This document shows, in pieces, positions 1 to 8,738 of a stretch of DNA of 50,426 nt. Each line of letters opens with the position of its first letter. Position 1 is the first letter of the stretch. The notes beneath the pieces were generated by a model. It saw only the letters and a list, made by a program, of their open reading frames with translations. It had not been told where the DNA came from and did not search any database. Position numbers and translations under genes: made by a program. The DNA comes from Campylobacterales bacterium (GTDB lineage Bacteria > Campylobacterota > Campylobacteria > Campylobacterales > QNZT01): positions 1 to 50,426 of the forward strand of contig JAJRSK010000016.1 of assembly GCA_024278835.1 (NCBI GenBank), given 5' to 3'.

Positions 1-225
1 AAAGAAGTTAAACCTTTAAATGATTATCTCTTATTGTTAAAATTTGAAAACCAAGAAGAGAGAATATTTGATGTTAAACCGTACCTTGAAATAGGAAAGT
101 TTCAAGAACTAAAAGATGAAAATTTATTTAAAAGTGTAAAGATTTGTTTTGACAGTATAGAGTGGGATAATCAATTAGATTTAGACCCAGAACTTTTATA
201 CCGAAAATCACACAACAAAACCTAG
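1..225 (+). CDS. DUF2442 domain protein, 5' end outside window
   Basis: The reading frame is open from base 1, so the start codon lies upstream of the window. The visible 74 residues begin KEVKPLNDYLLLLKFEN and contain the pattern EERIFDVKPYL...F.ELKDENLFKSVKICFDSIEWDN..DLDPE.LY, which is the hallmark of the small DUF2442 family. These proteins are often found near toxin-antitoxin or mobile genes, but no biochemical role is established. It ends with TAG directly before a stem-loop and converges on nrdB. Family assignment is from remembered motif, not a search. Confidence 0.8.
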   Translation, partial: KEVKPLNDYLLLLKFENQEERIFDVKPYLEIGKFQELKDENLFKSVKICFDSIEWDNQLDLDPELLYRKSHNKT

Positions 226-250
226 CACCGAACAGGTAAGCCTGTCGGTG
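226..250 (+). terminator. Stem-loop after the DUF2442 gene
   Basis: CACCGA(A)CAGG pairs with CCTGTCGGTG across a TAAG loop, with one bulged A. The stem begins at the base after the stop codon. There is no T-run, so it may be a weak terminator or an mRNA-stabilising hairpin lying between converging genes. Confidence 0.45.
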
Positions 251-291
251 AAGTCAACCGTTATCAAACAAACACCTCTAAACCTATCTAC

Positions 292-1305
292 CTAAAAATC
301 ATCCAGTTCCAAACTAGACTTGGCATAGTTTGAGACATTGCTCTCAAAGAAGTTACTTTTGATGTCGTTGATGTTGAGATGCTTGGTGACAAGTTGTTGT
401 AGATAGGTCGTGCTACTTTGGGTAAAGATAGGATTTAGCCCTATTTTTTTGAGTCTGTCGTTAGCGTAGTTGTGTACTGTCTGTTCCATTAGCTCTTCAG
501 TGAGACCCATGATAGGATAATTTTTGAGTAGGTATTTTCCATACTCTAGCTCGATTTCCACGGCATCTTGCATCATCTCGTATGATTTATCGATAGTGGC
601 TGTGGCGATTTTATTCTCTTTTTGGATGGTTTTGAAGATATTGGCAAAGAGTGGTAGATGTGTGTTGAGTTCATCGCGCGCGATGAACTGTATCATATCC
701 CTAGCCCCCGGAACTTTATCGCCTAGGGTATATATATACGAAAACCCTAGTAAAAAATAGACACCCTCCAAATTCACAGAAGCCATGGCAGAGAGCAACA
801 TCTCATCCACCGAAGTTCCCCCTATATATGAGGCAAACTGTTCGGCGATTTTCATATTTTTTAGGTTGAGTGCTTCATCATGCTTGTAGAGGTTAAAGAC
901 CTCTTCGGAGTTTCCACAGGCATCTAGTAAAACCGCATAACTTTTGGAGTGATTGACCTATTGCATGATTTGAAGAGAGAGCGTGGCTTTTACGAGGCGA
1001 TTTGTCGCAAGTCGTCTAAAATCACTCAGATACTCTTCCTGCGCACTATCATTAAAAGAGAGTTGTGCAAAAGTGAGTTTGTAGATAGCTTGTTCATTGG
1101 CAGTTAAGTTGGCAAAGTGTTTCTTCTCTGTAGAAGTGTTGACTTCTGAGGGAAACCATGTGTTGGCATTCATCAAGTCATAGATATTGCTATCCCACTG
1201 GTACTTTGAACGGTTAAAGTCCACAAATCCTGTTGGGCTTCCACCAAATATCTTCTCATCTAAAATATCTTCACCGTTTGGATTATAATAATGTGTTGAC
1301 TTCAT
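292..1305 (-). pseudogene. nrdB: Ribonucleotide reductase beta subunit, interrupted by TAG
   Basis: The frame from 1305 down to 292 would give 337 residues, the usual R2 length, and is open except for TAG at 960-958. The upstream part (115 aa) starts with the Campylobacterota-type NrdB N-terminus and includes the Asp metal ligand in FNDSAQ. After the stop the frame continues VNHSKSYAVLL, then IFARDE-like helices, ending NYAKSSLELDDF. R2 proteins carry E-x-x-H for the di-iron site (Glu115/His118 in E. coli); aligned on HSKSYAV, the TAG takes the place of that Glu, so a single GAG to TAG change explains it. A second ligand pair reads E-L-N-T-H instead of E-x-x-H. nrdB normally makes deoxynucleotides and is essential, so another RNR, suppression or sequence error is implied. 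Confidence 0.88.
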
Positions 1306-1435
1306 CTATCCCCCTCAAAGTTGATAGACTATTATAACCAATAATCCCTTTTTTGCTAAAACAAAATCCCTCTTCTGACAAAATAGTATTGCATCCATCT
1401 TTTTTATGATGTACAATATTGCAAAAGGATTTATC

Positions 1436-2674
1436 ATGAACAATATCGCCAAAATCATCCTAAGTGCCATCGCTATCGTCATCATATTTTACGGATTTTT
1501 ACTGCTCTTACCAAAACCCAAAATCACCTATTTCAAAGATAATGCCTTAAGAGAGTACGCCCTCAATCACAACCTAACCCCTGTACCCACTGACTACAAA
1601 TCACTCCTAAAAATAGTAGACAACCCAAACAATCCCATGACACCTGCCAAAATAGCCTTAGGCAAACAACTCTTTTTTGACCCTATCCTCTCACTCGATA
1701 AAACCATCGCTTGTGCCTCTTGTCATATCTTGGAGGAGGGAGGCGATGACAATATCCCTACGGCTATTGGCTATCATGATAGAGCAAATCCCAAGCATCT
1801 AAACTCCCCAACCGTCCTCAACGCTGCCCTCGCCAAAAGACAATTTTGGAATGGAAGTGCTCCCGATGTAGAAGCCCAAGCAGCAGGACTCATGCAAGCA
1901 CCCTTCGAGATGAATATCACACCCAAAGAGGCAGTCAAAAGGCTAAAAGAAGATGAAGGCTATGTAGCAGCATTTGCCAAGGTATTTGACGGGAACATCA
2001 GCTTTTTAAATATCCAAAACGCTATCGGTGCCTATGAGCGTACACTACTGACAAGGGGAGATTATGATAGATTTTTAGAGGGAGATAACAACGCTATCTC
2101 AGCAAGTGCTAAACGCGGACTCAATCTCTTTATCCAAAAAGGGTGCAAAGGCTGCCATACGGGCATGAGTCTAGGCGGGCAAAGTATGCAACTCTTTCCA
2201 CTTCGCCGTTCACTTATGGATATCTTTGAGACAGAGCCTTTCCCTTTTCCAAATAAAGGTGGATTTTTAGGCGAAAATGATAAAAAACGATTTCGTGTTC
2301 CTATCCTGCGAAATATCACCAAAACAGCCCCTTATTTTCACAATGGTGGCGTCAAAGAGTTAGAAGAAGCGGTACGCATCATGAGTAAGTATCAAGTAGG
2401 AGATGAATTTACACCAAAAGAGATAAAAGATGTTGTCGAATTTTTTAAAACATTAGAGGGTGAACTTGTGCCTTACGATATCAATCTAAGTGCAAACTCC
2501 AACTTTGAGGGTATCAATCTCACCGGCATGGATTTAAGCCACAAAGACTTACACGCCATCAATCTCAAAAATGCCAACCTCACAAACTACAATCTCTTTG
2601 GCACAAACCTCAGCGCTATCTGGCGTGATGGAAAACCCTGCCTCAAAGGCTCCATCGGAAAATGCAATCAATAA
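1436..2674 (+). CDS. Di-haem cytochrome c peroxidase with pentapeptide-like tail
   Basis: This is a 412-residue CcpA/MauG-type peroxidase, which reduces hydrogen peroxide in the periplasm with electrons from cytochrome c. An uncleaved N-terminal membrane anchor lies at about residues 7-25. Haem motifs are CASCH (93-97) and CKGCH (237-241). The start at 1436 is preferred over 1406 because AAAGGA lies just before it. Past the peroxidase fold, the last 60 residues read F-E-G-I-N-L, M-D-L-S-H, K-D-L-H-A, I-N-L-K-N, A-N-L-T-N, a pentapeptide-repeat-like pattern that is unusual for this family. The gene ends 7 bp inside the oppositely oriented DUF420 gene. Confidence 0.9.
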   Translation: MNNIAKIILSAIAIVIIFYGFLLLLPKPKITYFKDNALREYALNHNLTPVPTDYKSLLKIVDNPNNPMTPAKIALGKQLFFDPILSLDKTIACASCHILEEGGDDNIPTAIGYHDRANPKHLNSPTVLNAALAKRQFWNGSAPDVEAQAAGLMQAPFEMNITPKEAVKRLKEDEGYVAAFAKVFDGNISFLNIQNAIGAYERTLLTRGDYDRFLEGDNNAISASAKRGLNLFIQKGCKGCHTGMSLGGQSMQLFPLRRSLMDIFETEPFPFPNKGGFLGENDKKRFRVPILRNITKTAPYFHNGGVKELEEAVRIMSKYQVGDEFTPKEIKDVVEFFKTLEGELVPYDINLSANSNFEGINLTGMDLSHKDLHAINLKNANLTNYNLFGTNLSAIWRDGKPCLKGSIGKCNQ

Positions 2675-3126
2675 GCAAAAACCATCAAGTACATCATCCA
2701 GCCAGTTATCACCGTCAAGACGATATCCACAAAAAGTATTTTCCCCCACTTTTTATGGTTAAATGTTCCAAATTTTTTAGGATAAATCTTGGATGACTTT
2801 ATCACAAGCCATATCCAACCCACAAAAGTACTCGTAGCAAAAACAAGATGGATGATAAACAGCACCCTCAAAATCATCGTATCATGATAGGCACTCAATG
2901 CCCCTGCTGCTTGCAAGTCACCAGAACGCACATCGACCTCAAGCGCCACCACCAATATAGTCACGATTAACAAGAGTGCTAATTGCATATTTTTATGCAG
3001 TTGATACTTCCCTTTTGCAGCCAGATAAAATGTAAACATCATCAATGCCGGCAAAAATCCAGACACCGTCATCACCACATCGATGATGATATTCGCGCGT
3101 GTACCCAAAAACCCCTCAGCTATCAT
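2668..3126 (-). CDS. DUF420 family membrane protein
   Basis: This is a 152-residue protein with four hydrophobic segments (roughly residues 12-32, 48-64, 86-108, 128-150). Conserved histidines occur in QLHKN, IIHLVFA and FNHKKWGKI, which matches the DUF420 family, membrane proteins often linked to cytochrome oxidase or haem metabolism (CtaM-like). The exact role here is unknown. Its ATG start is embedded in the palindrome TATCATGATA (3121-3130), and a second copy inside the gene encodes Tyr-His-Asp. The 3' end overlaps the peroxidase gene tail to tail by 7 bp. Confidence 0.7.
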   Translation of the reverse strand: MIAEGFLGTRANIIIDVVMTVSGFLPALMMFTFYLAAKGKYQLHKNMQLALLLIVTILVVALEVDVRSGDLQAAGALSAYHDTMILRVLFIIHLVFATSTFVGWIWLVIKSSKIYPKKFGTFNHKKWGKILFVDIVLTVITGWMMYLMVFAY

Positions 3127-3230
3127 GATACTTCCCTCTTCATATAAATTTTAAAAAATTATAACCAAATAGCCCTATGTTTACCAAAACATGTTACAAT
3201 CCTCTCACAAATCAAATATAAGGAAATTTT

Positions 3231-3749
3231 ATGGCAACAGTAACATTTAAGAATGACACAACATGTAATTTAGCAGGAACAGAAGTAAACGTAGGTGACG
3301 TAGCACCAAAGGTAACAGTAGTAAACTGTAACCCAATGCTTCAAGATGAGCAAATCGGTGGATCTGATAAAGTACAGATGGTCGTAGTAGTACCTTCACT
3401 AGACACACCAGTATGTGACGCAGAGACAAGAAGATTTAACACAGAAGCTTCATCTATCGATGGTGTAGAAGTACTTACAGTATCTATGGATCTTCCTTTT
3501 GCAGCAGCAAAGTTTTGTTCAACTGCAGGAATTGATAACTTAAAAGTATGTTCAGACTTTAGAAACAAAGATTTTGCAAACGCTTATGGTATGCTTTTGG
3601 CTGATGGTCCTTTAGCTGGTGTAACAGCAAGAGCTATCTTCGTTATCGGTAAAGATGGAAAAGTAGCGTACAAGCAACTCGTTCCTGAAATCACACAAGA
3701 GCCAGATTATGCAGAAGCTATCGCTGCTGCTAAAACTGCCGCTGCGTAG
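3231..3749 (+). CDS. tpx: Thiol peroxidase (atypical 2-Cys peroxiredoxin)
   Basis: The 172 residues match Tpx over the full length. The peroxidatic Cys62 sits in PSLDTPVCDAETRRFN and the resolving Cys96 in AAAKFCSTAGI, the same spacing as E. coli Cys61/Cys95. It reduces hydrogen and alkyl peroxides in the cytoplasm or periplasm using thioredoxin. AAGGA lies 6-7 nt before the ATG and a TACAAT -10-like box lies at about 3195. The gene is monocistronic, ending TAG and followed by a hairpin at 3759. The codon choice looks like that of a highly expressed gene. Confidence 0.95.
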   Translation: MATVTFKNDTTCNLAGTEVNVGDVAPKVTVVNCNPMLQDEQIGGSDKVQMVVVVPSLDTPVCDAETRRFNTEASSIDGVEVLTVSMDLPFAAAKFCSTAGIDNLKVCSDFRNKDFANAYGMLLADGPLAGVTARAIFVIGKDGKVAYKQLVPEITQEPDYAEAIAAAKTAAA

Positions 3750-3758
3750 AGTATCATG

Positions 3759-3779
3759 ATAGTCCCATTGCGGGACTAT
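3759..3779 (+). terminator. Hairpin after tpx
   Basis: ATAGTCCC (3759-3766) and GGGACTAT (3772-3779) form a perfect 8-bp stem with loop ATTGC. The left arm overlaps the end of a TATCATGATA palindrome (3752-3761). There is no strong T-run. Confidence 0.55.
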
Positions 3780-3970
3780 CTCCTCGCCTATTGAAGGTGC
3801 CCCTCAAAAACCTCGATGCTGCAAATTAACGTTGCTAACAAATGTAACGAAAATCAACAATAGTAAAAAAATATTTCCTTTTTTAAGTTTTATTTAACAT
3901 TATTTTTTATATTCTAAACATATCAACTTTTATTAAGTTAAAAGAAAAAGTTATATCAAAAGGAAAATAT

Positions 3971-5578
3971 ATGTTGATTAATAAGTTTTTTACACACTCT
4001 GTTCTATCTCTTTCAGTTGCTTTGTTGCTAAGCGCCTGTGGTGATGATGACAAGATGTCTACACAGACAGCACTTACACCACCCACCTCTTCTACAAACG
4101 ATAACCCAACCATTACACTCAATGGCGATGCAAATGTCTCTCTCATCGTAGGAGATACCTTCAGAGACCTCAATGCAACAGCATCAGACCCTATAACAGT
4201 AGAATCAGACCTTGATACTTCTAAGGCTGGTATCTATACCATCACCTATACCACAACAGATAGCAATGGACAAAAAGCTAGTGTCAAAAGAGTCATTACT
4301 GTCTCTCCTGCACCTTCTGTTGAAGGGACTATTCCTATCGACTCCAATATTGAACTTGGTGGAGAGTCTGGTATTCTTTATTATGCCGATCCTCGTCCAG
4401 AAGAGAATGGTCAAAATCGTGCTTTGCGTATAGATTACAACAATATGACTTTTACTGACATTTCAGTAAATGGTATCAACCCACACTCTATCGATAGGGC
4501 TGGTGAGACAGACAAGTTTTATATCCGTACACAGAACTCTTACTCATTTGATGTTGTAAATTTTAAAACAGGCGAGGTAAGAACCATTGACCTAGACGAT
4601 CACAAACCAAGAGCCATCGGTGCTTACAACAAAAAATACAATCTCCAACTCCTCTCTGCAAAAGATATGCCCATTGTAGATGTTATCGATGTGAACAATG
4701 ACCGTGTCATCGCAACACTAGGCGATAGAAACACCTACGATAAAAGCCAACTCACATCAAATGCAGGTGCGGGCTCTGCAACAGGTCACGCGATGTGGCT
4801 AGATGAAGACCATTTTATCCTCATTGATAGGGTTCACTATGATGTACTTGTCTATAAAGTGATAGAAAATAGTGATGGTAGCAGAGGTTTTGAAAGAACA
4901 TCTATGGTGCATGCAGGAACAGCGCTTCATGCTATCAAAAGAGTAGCACAGCCACAAACGAGAAAAGATTTGACTACTTTTTATGCGCTAGGAGAAGGGG
5001 ACCTTACTAAAGGGTATGCCCCTTTTGTTTTAGAATTGAGTTTTGACCCTAAAACAGGCGTTTTATCCCGTACTAAAAGAGCCGATGGTAAAGATCGTAT
5101 CGCCTACCTATCTGAAAGCATGGAAAAAATTGACAATGTCAATCCAACGACACATCATGCTGGTATCACACCTGATGGCAAATATTTCGTAGCCCCTGTC
5201 TTTGATGGAAAAGTCTATTTTATCAATAGAGAAACAATGGAGACAGAGAAGATAGTACAAGCAAAACTAGGTGCAGCACATATCGAGTTTTCAAAACCAC
5301 TTGACCTTGCAATCGTCACAAATCACTTTGCACAAGAGTTAACGATTATAGATTTAAAAACGCTCAGTGTCAAAAAGCAACTATTTATCTCTGAACATAG
5401 CTTTGATCCAAACAACAATCACCTTTTACAACCGCACTTCTCATACTTGAGTCCCGATGGAAAATATTTTTATACCTTTGCCACACAAGATGGTGATTTC
5501 TTAAAAATTAACCTAGAAACGCTAGAGATAGAGGATAGACTCCATACTGGTGGCGCACCAGAGCAAGCACACTCTTAA
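3971..5578 (+). CDS. Lipoprotein with Ig-like domain and beta-propeller
   Basis: This 535-residue protein begins with a lipoprotein signal peptide (lipobox LLSAC, lipidated Cys23), so it is probably attached to the outer or inner membrane facing the periplasm. Residues of about 45-112 (PTITLNGDANVSLIVGDTF...TDSNGQKASVKRVITV) look like a DUF5011/bacterial Ig-like domain. The remainder carries repeated TPDGKYFVAPVFDGKVYFIN / SPDGKYFYTFA patterns typical of YVTN or cytochrome-d1-like beta-propellers, ending GGAPEQAHS. No catalytic residues were recognised. It could bind metal, haem or another protein; the function is unknown. AAAAGGA precedes the ATG, and the gene appears to stand alone. Confidence 0.75.
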   Translation: MLINKFFTHSVLSLSVALLLSACGDDDKMSTQTALTPPTSSTNDNPTITLNGDANVSLIVGDTFRDLNATASDPITVESDLDTSKAGIYTITYTTTDSNGQKASVKRVITVSPAPSVEGTIPIDSNIELGGESGILYYADPRPEENGQNRALRIDYNNMTFTDISVNGINPHSIDRAGETDKFYIRTQNSYSFDVVNFKTGEVRTIDLDDHKPRAIGAYNKKYNLQLLSAKDMPIVDVIDVNNDRVIATLGDRNTYDKSQLTSNAGAGSATGHAMWLDEDHFILIDRVHYDVLVYKVIENSDGSRGFERTSMVHAGTALHAIKRVAQPQTRKDLTTFYALGEGDLTKGYAPFVLELSFDPKTGVLSRTKRADGKDRIAYLSESMEKIDNVNPTTHHAGITPDGKYFVAPVFDGKVYFINRETMETEKIVQAKLGAAHIEFSKPLDLAIVTNHFAQELTIIDLKTLSVKKQLFISEHSFDPNNNHLLQPHFSYLSPDGKYFYTFATQDGDFLKINLETLEIEDRLHTGGAPEQAHS

Positions 5579-5595
5579 ACATACTCACTGGGGTT

Positions 5596-7140
5596 TTACA
5601 ATCCCGGTGCTTTCCACATCGAAGTCGTTACGCCTTCATCGACTAATTTTAGTTGCGATTCATACGCTTTTTTCCACTTTTTTCGTATCTCTTTATAGCT
5701 ATCATGATACGCCATATTTGGCAGATACTCACTCTCCCAAGCAACCAAAGCTTTAGAAGCTGCTTTCATATCATGATAGACTCCTGCACCAACCCCTGCT
5801 GCCATCGCACAACCCAATGCTGTAGCCTCTTTCACCACAGGCACTTTTACTTTTTTACCTGTCACATCTGCGAGAGTTTGCGACCATAACGCCCCCTTAC
5901 TAGCCCCACCAGCAAAGACGATGGTATCTGGATTGACCCCCGTAAAAGAGAAGATATTTTCCAAGTTCTCCGCCGAGACGATACACGCATTCTCTTCTAA
6001 GGATTTAAACATCGAAGCTTTATTGTAGATAGTAGGGTCGATGCCTAGATTTAAAAATGATGGACTTGCATGATACCATTTACCATACTTCATCACATCT
6101 GAAAATATAGGCAGTATGCCATAAGAACCAACAGGCACTTTACGCGCTTTCTCTTCTAAAAGCGCGTAGGTATCTATCCCTCTCTTTTTCGCTTCTTTTT
6201 TCTCACTCTCACAAAAAGCATCCCGAAACCAACGCATCACCAAACCAGAAAAGAAGGTAATCCCCTCTGCTTGGGTTTGTCCTACGACAACATGGGGATT
6301 GATTCTAATGCCCATATCATCAGGTGTCACAGCTGAGGGCATATTGACCACTTGTTGCCAAAATGTCCCGCCAAGCACCGCCACATCACCCACTTCTACC
6401 ACACCTAGTCCCGCTGCACCAAGCTGCACATCGCCACCACCCATCACAACAAGCGTATCATGATGAAGTCCACTCTCGTTATCTCTCACCTTACCCAACA
6501 CTTCACCCGTCTCTACACAAGGTGGAAAAATATCTGTTTTTATCCCCACCTTTGCAGCCATCATCGTAGCATACTGACGCTCTTTGAGTGAAAAGAGTCC
6601 TGAAGTGCCAGCATTTGATGGGTCACTTGCTATCACCCCACTTAGTCTCGCCAAAACCCAATCGCTAATCATCGACATCTTGGCAACTTTTGCATAGATA
6701 TCAGGATGATGCTTCTTTAGCCACAAGATACGAGGCAATGCCCCAAGCGCAAAAGTCTGTCCACTTAGCTTATAAAATTCCTCTTCCAAACCAGAAAATG
6801 CAGACTTTAACTCTTTAACTTCCGCGGCTGCTCTAGCATCAACATTGGCAACAGCCCAAAGCTCCTTACCCTCTGCATCATAAAGCACAATCCCCTCTCG
6901 CATACTCGTAGCAGAAACGGCCAATATATCCTTAGTATCGATATCTTTAGTCGCCTTTTGGATACAACGAACAAGCAGTTTCCAATTTGCCTCACAATCA
7001 AAACCCATCGAGTTTTCTACACCCGCCTCAGCGATATGCGTCCACTCTTCTTGTCCCACGGCTATTTGATTTCCTTTGGTATCAAAAAGTACAGCGCGTC
7101 CACTTCCTGTTCCTGCATCTATGGCTAAGAGATATTTCAT
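5596..7140 (-). CDS. lsrK: Autoinducer-2 kinase (FGGY family)
   Basis: The 514 residues follow E. coli LsrK (about 530) from AIDAGTGSGRAVLFD at the N-terminus through VSATSMREGIVLYDAEG, VVMGGGDVQLGAAGLGVV, LGGTFWQQVVNMP, MRWFRDAFCE and FAGGASKGALWSQ, to the C-terminal TTSMWKAPGL. LsrK phosphorylates the quorum-sensing signal AI-2 (DPD) after uptake. The start at 7140 (or the adjacent ATG at 7143) is chosen because AAGGA lies just upstream; the longer frame to 7176 would run through a TATCATGATA palindrome. No lsrA/B/C/D/F/G/R genes are present here. The nearest regulator is the broken AraC gene running divergently. Confidence 0.92.
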   Translation of the reverse strand: MKYLLAIDAGTGSGRAVLFDTKGNQIAVGQEEWTHIAEAGVENSMGFDCEANWKLLVRCIQKATKDIDTKDILAVSATSMREGIVLYDAEGKELWAVANVDARAAAEVKELKSAFSGLEEEFYKLSGQTFALGALPRILWLKKHHPDIYAKVAKMSMISDWVLARLSGVIASDPSNAGTSGLFSLKERQYATMMAAKVGIKTDIFPPCVETGEVLGKVRDNESGLHHDTLVVMGGGDVQLGAAGLGVVEVGDVAVLGGTFWQQVVNMPSAVTPDDMGIRINPHVVVGQTQAEGITFFSGLVMRWFRDAFCESEKKEAKKRGIDTYALLEEKARKVPVGSYGILPIFSDVMKYGKWYHASPSFLNLGIDPTIYNKASMFKSLEENACIVSAENLENIFSFTGVNPDTIVFAGGASKGALWSQTLADVTGKKVKVPVVKEATALGCAMAAGVGAGVYHDMKAASKALVAWESEYLPNMAYHDSYKEIRKKWKKAYESQLKLVDEGVTTSMWKAPGL

Positions 7141-7243
7141 CATTTTCCTTGTGTGATTATATCTATCATGATACAAAAATAGTGGTTTAAAATCCCATTA
7201 AGTTTAACTAAGTAAATTAACACTTATTTATCAAAGGAAAGAT

Positions 7244-7312
7244 ATGACAACAGCAGGCAGCATAACAAACTATCCCAACGAAACTGTTTCTTTATACAAA
7301 AAGAAACGATAG
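7244..7312 (+). CDS. Possible 22-residue leader peptide
   Basis: A short ORF (MTTAGSITNYPNE... ending YKKKR) has AAGGAAAG spaced 4-5 nt before its ATG and stops with TAG 4 nt before the AraC start at 7317. The good ribosome site and tight spacing suggest translation, perhaps coupled to the regulator. It may equally be the remnant of a lost gene. No homology was recognised. Confidence 0.3.
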   Translation: MTTAGSITNYPNETVSLYKKKR

Positions 7313-7316
7313 TCTT

Positions 7317-8171
7317 ATGGATTTTTATACCCTTCCCCAAGCCCTCTACACCTACCAAGGTATCACGCAGATACTTTCTCATGGTAACAACTGTATCTTA
7401 CACAAGAAACTAGATCACGATATCATTGATGCTGAGGCTCTCATCATCTCTCATTCTGTCGTCTATATTGTCAACGGAAAAGTCAAAATCAACACCTATG
7501 AAGGCGAAGAAATCATCATCGGCAATGGCGAAATGCTCTTTATGCCCCGCGATAGTTATGTCATCTCAGATTATCTACGGGATGGGGATAATATGGAAGT
7601 ATTTTTACTTTTTTTTGACCATGATATCGTCATGAAGTTTATAGGTTCTTTGGTAAATAATACGCATGAATCATCCACTCTTTGCAAACTCAATACACCT
7701 AAAAATGTTACACTATTTTTAGAAAATATCCATCAGATGAACTTTCATAACTATCATGATAAGTCACTACTAGAACTCAAACTTTTGGAGTTCTTGCACC
7801 TCATTAGTGAGGAAAACAAAGAAGAGTTTATAGCTTCTCTCACCCTCTCAGAAAGTAACAAAAAAAAACGAGACATCACCTCTATCATGATAGAACATTG
7901 TGATAAAAATCTCACCGTGGCTGACTTTGCAGCTCTCAGCGGTAAAAGCCTTTCTACGTTCAATCGTGAGTTTAAACAAAAGTTTAACAAAACTCCTAAG
8001 CAATGGCTAATAAAATAGAAAATGAAAAAAGCACATTTACGCTTATCCAAAGGTGAAAGTGTGACAGATTGTGCCTTTGCCCTAGGATATAGCAATGTTT
8101 CTCATTTTATCAAAGCCTATAAGTCCATCTATAAAGAGACACCTAAAGCGATGCAAAAAAACACTATTTGA
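7317..8171 (+). pseudogene. AraC-family regulator, interrupted by TAG
   Basis: The first 233 residues contain a cupin-like/ExsA-type N-terminal sensor domain (about 1-130) and the first helix-turn-helix of an AraC DNA-binding domain (FAALSGKSLSTFNREFKQKF). TAG at 8016-8018 falls after TPKQWLIK. Beyond it the same frame continues KMKKAHLRLSKGESVTDCAFALGYSNVSHFIKAYK..., the second half of the same domain, ending at TGA 8169-8171 (284 residues in all). Many AraC proteins have Q or R at this point, so one substitution is enough. Without readthrough the product lacks its second HTH. It runs divergently from lsrK, with two TATCATGATA copies inside. Confidence 0.85.
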
Positions 8172-8258
8172 CCGTAATTGACTAGTTATGACGATTTATA
8201 GGTAGTTTTACTTTTATATATCCCCTATCATGATAAATATCATTTAAGGAGATATATC

Positions 8259-8735
8259 ATGATAAAAAAAATAACAACACTGACACTATTAGGATGCTTA
8301 TCATTTGCACATGCTTCTGAGACGAAAGTAGAACAAGTCTTAGACGGATATATGCATGCATGGGCGGAACACAACGTCACAAAGATAGACAGTTTTTACG
8401 CCCAAGATGTTATCTGGTATGACTTGCCATCAGATAGTACAACAAAAGGAAAAACAAAAGTTACCAAAGCCATCACAGATGCTTTTATGGGATATGTGCC
8501 TGATATGTTTTGGGTAAAAATTGGTGACACTTTTGTGAGTGATGATACTGTGACTTATGAATGGACTTATGGCGGTACTTTTCACGGTGCTTGGGGTGAT
8601 GCGAAAATTGTCGATAAAAAGTTTTCCATCAAAGGGATAAGTACGACAACTATCAATAAAAAAGGCGAGATAATCTCTCAAAAAGATTATTATGATATGC
8701 TTGGATTTCAAAAACAGTTGGGACTTATCAAATGA
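8259..8735 (+). CDS. Secreted SnoaL-like / NTF2-fold protein
   Basis: This 158-residue protein has a signal peptide (MIKKITTLTLLGCLSFAHA) followed by a SnoaL-type NTF2-like domain: LDGYMHAWAEHNVTKIDSFYAQDVIWYD at its start, then VTYEWTYGGTFHG and a C-terminal strand GEIISQKDYYDM. The fold forms a small ligand-binding cone, but no substrate can be named. It is probably periplasmic. Its ATG lies inside a TATCATGATA palindrome (8255-8264), with another copy 29 bp upstream (8226-8235) and AAGGAG in between. Confidence 0.75.
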   Translation: MIKKITTLTLLGCLSFAHASETKVEQVLDGYMHAWAEHNVTKIDSFYAQDVIWYDLPSDSTTKGKTKVTKAITDAFMGYVPDMFWVKIGDTFVSDDTVTYEWTYGGTFHGAWGDAKIVDKKFSIKGISTTTINKKGEIISQKDYYDMLGFQKQLGLIK

Positions 8736-8738
8736 GTG

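Noticed and set aside
3796-3835. Another copy of the AGGGCACCTCT element after tpx
   Set aside because: GGTGCCCCTCAAAAACC is only loosely similar and lacks a matching arm, so it is too weak to call.
5550-5889. Short plus-strand ORFs over lsrK
   Set aside because: They have low-complexity His/Phe/Ser translations without ribosome sites and run antisense to a clear full-length kinase.
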